This document shows, one piece after another, positions 1-5,821 of a stretch of DNA of 9,239 nt. The notes beneath the pieces are model-generated. The model saw only the letters and a list, made by a program, of their open reading frames with translations. It was not told the origin of the DNA and did not search any database. Each line of letters opens with the position of its first letter. Positions within the stretch are counted from its first letter, which is position 1. Made by a program: the position numbers and the translations under genes. Source of the DNA: CAYSHJ01 sp964589725. Its GTDB lineage: Bacteria > Planctomycetota > Planctomycetia > Planctomycetales > Planctomycetaceae. The DNA lies in contig CAZPUJ010000112.1 in the NCBI GenBank assembly GCA_964589725.1, positions 1 through 9,239 on the forward strand, written 5' to 3'.

Positions 1-1242
1 CGTGCATCCGGTGATCAGCGTGTCTTGGCAATCGTCGAGCACGATCCCGTTTGGCGTCCCCTCGAAAACTTGGCAGCCGGTCAGGTTCATGCGGCGGCAG
101 CGAGTCAGTTCCAGCAGACCTTCTTTCTTCGTCGGCACGGCGCTGGCGACGGTGTTTTGTCCGGCGAGAGCGTCTTGAATAATCAGCCCCGTGACGGTGC
201 AGTCTTCGCAATCGACGAAGCGGATGCCGGTCGCGAGTTCCTTGTCGCCGTAGTCGGGGTTGTGGCCGAGCGTGTTCGCTCCGATCGCGATGCTACGCGA
301 GTCTTCGATGACGATATTCCGCTCGTGGCCACTGTAGATGTAGTTGCCACTGATCGCGAAGCCGAGTGCCGACGTCAGGTGAACATTGATCGCCTGGCTG
401 CCGATCAGGTTACCAGCAATCGTCCACATGCCGGCGCGGTGGTTGCCCTGGTTGCCACTGCCGATGAAGCGAATGTTCGCGCCGTTGGGGCTGTAGGTGG
501 CTTGCAAGGTATTGCTGCAAATCGTCCCTTCGCGCACCGTGCCGTCTTCGACGTCGATGTAGATTTCGGCGGTCGGTTCGGCGTCGGCTTCGGGGACGCC
601 GATCGCGCGGTTGTTGTTGTACTCGATGTCGTTGCCGGTGATCTGCAAGTTGCGAATCTCTCCGCCTTGAATGCGGACGCCGCCCAGCCGGCAATAGCTG
701 ATGTGATTGCCGGTGATGATCGTCTGGTGCAAGTTGACGTGATCCAGAAACACGCCGATGCCGGTGTTCTGATAGATATGGCAGTGGCTGATGAGCACAT
801 TGCGACAGCGCTTCGTCATGTGAACGGCGTTTCGCACCTTGCGGATGAGCAAGCTCGTGAGCGTCGGTTGCATGACTCCTTCCAGCCGAATGCCGTCCGC
901 TTCGGGATGCTCGCCGGTGATTTCGATGTCGCTGAGCAGCGGCATCCGTTCGTGCTGCCACACGCCCGGATTGAAGCCTGCCGGATCGGCGGACTTGTCG
1001 TGAGTGCCGGCCAAGAAGAACGCCGGCCCCGATCCAGACATGATGATCTTCGCCGTGCCGCCGCTGCCGCGAATCGCCGTGCGGCTGAATCTCGAAAGCT
1101 CGACGACGATCGATTTCGAGACGCGATACTCGCCGCGGGGAAACTCGACTTGCCCGTCGCCGTCGGCCAGCGCGTGCTGAATGGCTTCCGACTCATCCGT
1201 CTGTCCGTCGCCGACGGCTCCAAAGTCTCGAACGCTCGCCAT
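1..1242 (-). CDS. Right-handed parallel beta-helix (pectate-lyase-fold) protein, C-terminus missing
   Basis: The open frame runs without a stop from ATG at 1242 to the left edge (414 codons), so the C-terminus lies outside the window. Residues 6-20 read DFGAVGDGQTDESEA, the hallmark opening of the pectate-lyase-3/glycosidase beta-helix family, followed by a 'DGDGQVEFPRGEY' turn. From about residue 145 onward there are recurring PbH1-type coils with the pattern I-x-G-N-x-I: ITGNHISYC (about 176), ITGNDIEYNNN (about 201), IAGNLIG (about 275), ISGNYIYSG (about 297), then LTGC and ITGC rungs near the edge. Such folds bind or cleave polysaccharides, but no catalytic residues can be assigned here. 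No signal peptide precedes the family motif, and the in-frame codons just upstream give no obvious export signal, so location is unclear. A weak AAGG lies about 9 nt before the start. The gene diverges from the coiled-coil operon. Fold call is firm; activity is unknown. Confidence 0.9.
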   Translation of the reverse strand, partial: MASVRDFGAVGDGQTDESEAIQHALADGDGQVEFPRGEYRVSKSIVVELSRFSRTAIRGSGGTAKIIMSGSGPAFFLAGTHDKSADPAGFNPGVWQHERMPLLSDIEITGEHPEADGIRLEGVMQPTLTSLLIRKVRNAVHMTKRCRNVLISHCHIYQNTGIGVFLDHVNLHQTIITGNHISYCRLGGVRIQGGEIRNLQITGNDIEYNNNRAIGVPEADAEPTAEIYIDVEDGTVREGTICSNTLQATYSPNGANIRFIGSGNQGNHRAGMWTIAGNLIGSQAINVHLTSALGFAISGNYIYSGHERNIVIEDSRSIAIGANTLGHNPDYGDKELATGIRFVDCEDCTVTGLIIQDALAGQNTVASAVPTKKEGLLELTRCRRMNLTGCQVFEGTPNGIVLDDCQDTLITGCT

Positions 1243-1288
1243 GATGGTGTGCCTTGATGGTGAAGCGGTTTTGCCGACCGAACACGGG

Positions 1289-1330
1289 ATTCTAACGCAA
1301 CTGACACGATCCGCACATTTTGCAGGATCG
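1289..1330 (-). promoter_or_regulatory. Possible promoter and operator of the beta-helix gene
   Basis: On the minus strand a TAGAAT hexamer (1294-1289) matches a -10 box in five of six positions and lies about 47 nt upstream of the start codon. No good -35 is present; the expected place reads TGTGCG. That place falls inside an imperfect inverted repeat: CGATCCGCA (1307-1315) faces TGC-A-GGATCG (1321-1330), a nine-pair stem with one bulged base and a five-base loop. An inverted repeat over the -35 with a poor -35 box would fit an activator or repressor site, but this is inference from one sequence. Confidence 0.25.
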
Positions 1331-1350
1331 CGTAGCACGGCGGACTCTAT

Positions 1351-1370
1351 CGGAATCCCGACGGAATCCC
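1351..1370. repeat. Short direct repeat, 11-bp period
   Basis: CGGAATCCC occurs at 1351-1359 and again at 1362-1370. The 11-bp spacing puts both copies on the same face of the helix, as in paired binding sites for a regulator. It lies between the two divergent promoters. Two copies of a 9-mer are weak evidence on their own. Confidence 0.3.
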
Positions 1371-1468
1371 ACGACGGGTTTTGAGGTTCGACGTTGTTGC
1401 GGTTCGATCTTCAGAAGAAGCAGTCGCGATCGGGATCCCCTTTCGCACGGCCGATCTCAAAACTCCGT

Positions 1469-1498
1469 TTGACATGCATTTTTCGACACGCCTATACT
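1469..1498 (+). promoter_or_regulatory. Sigma-70-type promoter of the coiled-coil operon
   Basis: A perfect -35 hexamer TTGACA (1469-1474) and a near-perfect -10 TATACT (1493-1498, five of six) are 18 nt apart. Transcription would begin near 1505 and leave a leader of about 100 nt before the ATG at 1608. The only genes downstream on this strand are the three operon genes. Such a close match is uncommon in GC-rich planctomycete DNA and suggests strong constitutive expression. Confidence 0.75.
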
Positions 1499-1607
1499 CG
1501 GCTCAATTCCCTGGCAGCGGAAGAATTTCCGACGAGGGGATCACTCACATTTCGCGGAGCTGTCCGACGCGCGACGTCGTCAAAGTCGCCAAGTAAGGGC
1601 TGTCACG

Positions 1608-2279
1608 ATGACACAGTTTGGTAAGATTCTCGCGGTCCTCACGACTTTCCTGAGTGTGGCGTTCCTCGGGTTCGCATTCGCGGCTCGAGTGGGCGGTCCG
1701 AACTGGGAAGGGCAAGCGGAAGCCTTGGAGAACTACTACGTCGAGAAAACTGCCAGCAACACAGGAGTCACTTACACCGTCAAGAACCGGGTGACTCAAG
1801 AAGCCGTGAAGCAGGGTTCCAAGGTGTTGCCCGAGGTTGTCTTCGCCGCCTATGACGACGAGGGAAAAAAGCTCAGCGAAAAAATCAAAAACCTAGAACC
1901 CGTGTTGCCGCGACTGGAGACACAGTTGAAGGACGTGAAGGCTCATCAAGGCGTCGATCTGAAGGCGATGGATCAGCGCCGGAAAGAATTGGAAAAGTCA
2001 TTCGTGGAAGTCGTCAAGCAGATTCAGGATCTCTCGGTCGATGGGGGCAAGGTTGCTCAGGAAGCATTGACGACCTGGAACGAAGGTGAACTGCGACGCG
2101 AGGACGTGGCTCGCTTGAGGCATCACTTGGAAGAATTGGAAGTCGATCACTTCCAATCTCAGGAACAAAGGAAACGATTGTTGGACGAACTCAGCCGCTT
2201 GCGTGGCGTGCTGGCTCGCTTGCAACGTCGGCATCAGCAATTGGAATCGGCGGCACCTTACGAAGAGAAAACTGAGTAA
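1608..2279 (+). CDS. Membrane-anchored coiled-coil protein, first of operon
   Basis: A 223-residue protein with no recognised family. Residues 7-27 are a hydrophobic segment that reads as an uncleaved membrane anchor; a short hinge with the motif NWEGQAE follows (32-38). Residues about 84-215 are rich in Glu, Lys, Gln, Leu and Arg with heptad spacing, so a long coiled coil is likely, probably in the periplasm. The first 40 residues align without gaps to those of the next gene, with 18 identities by eye (shared GK, LS, FL, FA, NW, QAE), so the two are paralogues. This copy stops after the coiled coil and lacks the C-terminal globular domain of the next one. An AAGGG at 1595-1599, 8 nt before the ATG, supports this start. 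It is the first gene after the promoter at 1469-1498, 35 nt ahead of the second. A scaffold or envelope-tethering role is only a guess. Confidence 0.85.
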   Translation: MTQFGKILAVLTTFLSVAFLGFAFAARVGGPNWEGQAEALENYYVEKTASNTGVTYTVKNRVTQEAVKQGSKVLPEVVFAAYDDEGKKLSEKIKNLEPVLPRLETQLKDVKAHQGVDLKAMDQRRKELEKSFVEVVKQIQDLSVDGGKVAQEALTTWNEGELRREDVARLRHHLEELEVDHFQSQEQRKRLLDELSRLRGVLARLQRRHQQLESAAPYEEKTE

Positions 2280-2314
2280 CCGTCGCCGGTCGCGATCACT
2301 TGGGGGGATTGATC

Positions 2315-3181
2315 ATGTCGTTCATGGGAAAACTGCTCGTCGGTCTGCAATTGTTGTTGAGCGCCTTCTTTCTGACGTTTGCCGGAGCGGTCTTCACGGC
2401 TCACCAGAATTGGAAGAAGCAAGCGGAAGACCTCACGAAGCAAGTCGCGGACCTGAAGTCCGCTCAGGCCAATTCGGATGTGGAGCACAAGAACCACGTC
2501 GACCGCATTGAGAAAGCTCTGAAGGAGGAAACACAGAAAGCCGCCACGTCCGAAGGTCGGGCCACGACCCTCAAGGATCAGTTGGATGCCTCGGAAAAAG
2601 AATTGATCGCGGCGAAGACTCAAAGCGACGAGCAGCGGACGCTGGCGAAAGTGGCCACCGAGGAAGCTCGGCAGCGGCGCGAAGAAGCTCTGGCGCAGCG
2701 AGCTGTCAACAACGACTTGCAAAAGCTGCTCAACGACAAGAACGACCGCGTGCACGCGTTGGAAGACATCGCCTTCAATCAAGGCGTCGAAGAGAAAGCG
2801 CTACAAGAAAAGCACTCGAAGGTGCTCGGTGAGGTGGTGCTGTATCAGAAGATCATCGCCGCCCGCGGCCTGTCGACGGATCCCAAGTCCGTCGTCGGAT
2901 TGCAGACGCCGCCGCCGGTGGTCGATGGCCAAGTCGTGGAAACCAAACGCGGTGGCCGCAACGGTTCCGACTTAGTGGAGATTTCGCTCGGCAGTGACGA
3001 CGGGTTGGCCGAAGGACACAAGCTGTCCGTCTTCCGATCGGCCGCCGGCGAGCGACAAGCGAAGTTTCTAGGCGAGATCAGAATCGTTTACGTGACGCCC
3101 GACCGAGCCGTCGGCACGGTGGTCACGCGAGCAAAGAATGGAATCATTGAAAGAGGCGACAATGTCACGTCGAAGCTGTAA
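2315..3181 (+). CDS. Membrane-anchored coiled-coil protein with C-terminal FlgT-C-like domain
   Basis: A 288-residue protein, second in the operon. Residues 5-27 form a single membrane anchor, followed by NWKKQAE (32-38), the motif shared with the preceding gene. Residues about 33-150 are a charged, Ala/Glu/Gln-rich coiled coil. After a proline-rich linker (199-202) comes a compact beta-rich region (about 205-288) with ISLGSDDGLAEGHKLSVFR, FLGEIRIVYVTPDRAVG and a final GDNV. The pattern 'iGsdDGl..Gh.L.vfR....ylG.i.iv.v..d.avg....  .i..GD.V' resembles the C-terminal domain of the flagellar protein FlgT and related small barrels; this is recalled by eye and was not searched. The ATG at 2315 was preferred over an in-frame TTG at 2300 because GGGGGGA lies 7 nt before it and the paralogue aligns from this Met. 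The domain order suggests an anchor, a spacer reaching into the periplasm and a binding head. Confidence 0.85.
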   Translation: MSFMGKLLVGLQLLLSAFFLTFAGAVFTAHQNWKKQAEDLTKQVADLKSAQANSDVEHKNHVDRIEKALKEETQKAATSEGRATTLKDQLDASEKELIAAKTQSDEQRTLAKVATEEARQRREEALAQRAVNNDLQKLLNDKNDRVHALEDIAFNQGVEEKALQEKHSKVLGEVVLYQKIIAARGLSTDPKSVVGLQTPPPVVDGQVVETKRGGRNGSDLVEISLGSDDGLAEGHKLSVFRSAAGERQAKFLGEIRIVYVTPDRAVGTVVTRAKNGIIERGDNVTSKL

Positions 3182-3199
3182 TCACGACAGCCACGTGAT
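3181..3199 (+). other. Small intercistronic hairpin
   Basis: ATCACG (3181-3186) and CGTGAT (3194-3199) form a perfect 6-bp stem with a 7-base loop. It starts at the last base of the preceding stop codon and ends before the ribosome-binding site of the 50-codon gene. There is no T-run, so it is not a classic terminator; it might slow decay or processing between cistrons. Confidence 0.3.
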
Positions 3200-3225
3200 C
3201 TCGCACATCCTCGAGGAAGTCGAAC

Positions 3226-3378
3226 ATGGCACGGAAAAGCTCTGAAAGCGGCAGCAAAGTGAAGGCGCCGCCCGATGTTTACGTCGGCCTGCTGTTCGTT
3301 TCGATCTCGGCCCTGATCGCCGGCATCATCCTGCTGGTGCTCGAACTCAACGAGTACGCCTGGCAGTTAACGGGGTGA
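3226..3378 (+). CDS. Single-span membrane microprotein, third in operon
   Basis: A 50-residue open frame from ATG 3226 to TGA 3378. The N-terminus is polar and basic (MARKSSESGSKVKAPP), then residues about 18-39 (YVGLLFVSISALI onward) make one strong hydrophobic helix, and the tail reads ELNEYAWQLTG. A GAGGAAG ribosome-binding site lies at 3213-3219, about 6 nt before the ATG, which is the best Shine-Dalgarno match in the operon. It follows the second coiled-coil gene by 44 nt on the same strand and is followed at once by the inverted repeat at 3381-3468. The basic N-terminus suggests an N-in, C-out topology. No family was recognised; a partner or regulatory subunit for the two coiled-coil proteins is inferred from position only. 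It is shorter than common gene-calling cut-offs and is easily missed. Confidence 0.75.
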   Translation: MARKSSESGSKVKAPPDVYVGLLFVSISALIAGIILLVLELNEYAWQLTG

Positions 3379-3380
3379 GG

Positions 3381-3468
3381 GGATTTTTGATTAGCGATTT
3401 TGGATTTGCGATTTGTTCTGCTCGCAGACCGCCGGGGTGTCCAATCATTAGTCGCAAATCAAAAATCC
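3381..3468. terminator. AT-rich inverted repeat between convergent genes
   Basis: GGATTTTTGATT (3381-3392) is mirrored exactly by AATCAAAAATCC (3457-3468); allowing one mismatch, the pairing extends by four further bases (GCGA against TCGC), so the arms span about 17 bp around a loop of roughly 54 nt. Inside the left part, GATTAGCGATTT (3389-3400) is nearly repeated as GATTTGCGATTT (3403-3414). It fills the whole 91-bp gap between the stop codons at 3378 and 3472 and is far more AT-rich than its surroundings. T-runs appear on both strands, so a bidirectional terminator is plausible. Dispersed AT-rich repeats of this look occur between planctomycete genes, so it may also be a genomic repeat copy. 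The long loop is unusual for a factor-independent terminator. Confidence 0.5.
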
Positions 3469-3469
3469 G

Positions 3470-5020
3470 TTACTCCGCCTTCAGCACGTCGATCTTCAGT
3501 TTGCCCAGCCCTTGATACAAGGGCAGGAAGGTCGAGACGGGGAACGGTGCGTCTTCGTCCAAGGCCGATTCGGACATCTTCAGGTGCGCGGCGCCGATGC
3601 CCGCGCGGCCCAAGGTGGCGTCCAGCGGAATCCATTCGTCGCCCAAGAACGCTTCGGTCCACATGTGACCGCCAAACGAATTCACGCCGGGGATGTACAC
3701 CAACCCGGCGGCGATTCGCGACGGAATCTTTTTCGCTCGCAGCATGGCCGCCAACAACACTGCGTGCTCCGTGCAATCACCTTCCAGGTGTTCGGCCACT
3801 TCGGCGGCCGAGGCCATCGCGGTCGAAAAATTCTTTTTCGTCAGTTTGTCGAACACAAAGCGTTCCATGCGTGTGGCGACGCGGCTGGGATCGGTCTCCC
3901 CACCGGCGGCTTTTTCGGCGTGAGCGACGACGCGCGAGTCGTTGACTTGCAGGAAGCGCGTCGTGGCGAGGTACTTCGCATCGGTCGCGACCTGTCGAGA
4001 AACCATGGGCGGAAGCGGTTTGTGGGTGACGGTGACTTCGATGGAGTCCGGCGAGAGCCGCTTGACTTGCTGCGTGCCGCCGTTGACCAAGAGCTTGTCG
4101 GGAAATTCGTCCTTTGCCGAGATGCGATACACGATCCGTTTCTTGCGATGTGCGTCGATGATCGGCGGGTCGATGCGGATAAGCGTACTGATCGCGATGT
4201 CGAGTTCCGCTCCCGCGATCGCCTGCAAGGCCACGTCGCGAGCGACGCGATATGACTTAGCCGCCGCGCCGAGCATGTCGGTTTCCGTCATCACGATCCG
4301 GCCGTTGGTGTCGACAAACTGCCGTGAGGTCTGCTCGGGGATCGCTGAAATCGCGACGCGCACCTTCAGTAGCGATTGATGTTTGCCGTCAAGCAGTTTC
4401 ACCGGCCGCACCTCATCTGCCGACAGAGTGAGTTGTGAGAACTTGTTGAGCTCCGGTAAGAAGACTTTTGTCTTGCGCGATTCGCCTGGCTTAAGTGGTA
4501 TTTCGCGCAGCAAGCGATCGGGATACGCCGGCGATTTGGCGTCGGCTTCCCACGTCAGGCGTCGGCTGACCTTTCGGCCCGCGACGGTCGAGGTCAATTC
4601 CAACTCGCCGTTGTTGACAACTCCTTCGGTTTGCGTTGGTTGAGCCGGCGGGTTCTTCAGCTCAAAAGTGAATCGCAGCAAGTCGCCGGCTTCGGTCTCT
4701 TCGGTTTGCAAGATCGTAGTCAGTTTCAATTCCTGCCCCAGCCGCTTGAGCTGAAAGTGCGACTCGCTGCTGCTGACGATCACGCCGCGGCCGTCACGCC
4801 GCTCGATCACTTCGCGGCCGTGCTCATAGCCGACACGCTGTTGGCCGATGTAAATCACCTGCCACGACTCGTCCGTTGTTTGCGCGACGGCCGTCGGGGT
4901 CGGTTTGCTCGATGGGACCGTTGGCGATTGAGCGAGTGCCCAGCGATCCAGCGAAAACAAGCAGACTCCCAGGAGTGCCACCCAGCCACAGAAGCGTGTC
5001 GTCGTGAGGCGCGTTTGCAT
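3470..5020 (-). CDS. Exported transglutaminase-like (papain-fold) protein
   Basis: A 516-residue protein. Residues 1-30 are a signal peptide: basic start, hydrophobic core (WVALLGVCLFSL) and a WALA cleavage site before Q31. A low-complexity Pro/Thr linker follows, then about 300 residues of beta-rich sequence with no name I can give. Residues about 365-475 are a transglutaminase core with all three catalytic landmarks: Cys416 in EGDCTEHAVLLAAMLR, His452 in GGHMWTEAF and Asp467 in WIPLDAT. Bacterial relatives act as cysteine proteases, peptidases or amide cross-linkers, so the reaction is not fixed by sequence. The start codon is only 3 nt after the stop of the ABC ATPase gene and lacks a good ribosome-binding site of its own, so translational coupling is likely. 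The gene converges on the coiled-coil operon, with the inverted repeat at 3381-3468 between them. Confidence 0.9.
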   Translation of the reverse strand: MQTRLTTTRFCGWVALLGVCLFSLDRWALAQSPTVPSSKPTPTAVAQTTDESWQVIYIGQQRVGYEHGREVIERRDGRGVIVSSSESHFQLKRLGQELKLTTILQTEETEAGDLLRFTFELKNPPAQPTQTEGVVNNGELELTSTVAGRKVSRRLTWEADAKSPAYPDRLLREIPLKPGESRKTKVFLPELNKFSQLTLSADEVRPVKLLDGKHQSLLKVRVAISAIPEQTSRQFVDTNGRIVMTETDMLGAAAKSYRVARDVALQAIAGAELDIAISTLIRIDPPIIDAHRKKRIVYRISAKDEFPDKLLVNGGTQQVKRLSPDSIEVTVTHKPLPPMVSRQVATDAKYLATTRFLQVNDSRVVAHAEKAAGGETDPSRVATRMERFVFDKLTKKNFSTAMASAAEVAEHLEGDCTEHAVLLAAMLRAKKIPSRIAAGLVYIPGVNSFGGHMWTEAFLGDEWIPLDATLGRAGIGAAHLKMSESALDEDAPFPVSTFLPLYQGLGKLKIDVLKAE

Positions 5021-5023
5021 GCG

Positions 5024-5725
<702 letters not shown>

Positions 5726-5821
5726 GATGGTGAACCCCTTTTCCACGAAACGGAATGTCCGTGTTGTCGCCGCATGTACCGAGTGCGGTCAACCCTGCTT
5801 TGCACACACTGGCCGCTTGTA
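5726..5821 (-). other. Gap between multiheme gene and ABC gene
   Basis: These 96 bp hold the ribosome-binding AAGGGG of the ABC gene and a weak 5-bp hairpin (CCGCA 5770-5774, TGCGG 5784-5788, 9-base loop) without a T-run. No convincing terminator or promoter was seen, so read-through from the upstream multiheme gene into the ABC gene is possible. Small Cys-rich reading frames on the plus strand here have no supporting features. Confidence 0.4.

Larger units (their letters stand above)
1243..1607. other. Divergent intergenic region
   Basis: This 365-bp gap separates the leftward beta-helix gene from the rightward coiled-coil operon, so it should carry promoters for both. Short reading frames here show no family features, and one of them overlaps the beginning of the operon's first gene in the wrong frame. 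Visible elements are a strong rightward promoter (1469-1498), a possible weak leftward -10 with an adjoining inverted repeat, and a 9-bp direct repeat. No tRNA- or riboswitch-like structure was recognised. Confidence 0.7.

Noticed and set aside
25..1257. 410-codon open frame on the plus strand
   Set aside because: It is the codon-aligned antisense of the beta-helix gene. The minus strand gives clear family motifs; the plus product is low-complexity Ala/Val/Asp-rich sequence without any.
2300..2314. TTG start 15 nt upstream for the second coiled-coil protein
   Set aside because: It would place the GGGGGGA ribosome-binding site inside the coding region, and the paralogue aligns from the ATG at 2315.
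3512..4255. 247-codon plus-strand frame
   Set aside because: Antisense of the transglutaminase catalytic region; composition is that expected from GC-rich third positions.
5726..5746. GTG start at 5746 for the ABC ATPase
   Set aside because: The AAGGGG box and its spacing favour the ATG at 5725, and LolD-type proteins normally begin close to the first beta strand.
5764..5792. Minus-strand TTGACC as -35 of an ABC gene promoter
   Set aside because: The hexamer 17 nt downstream is CGACAA, which is not an acceptable -10.
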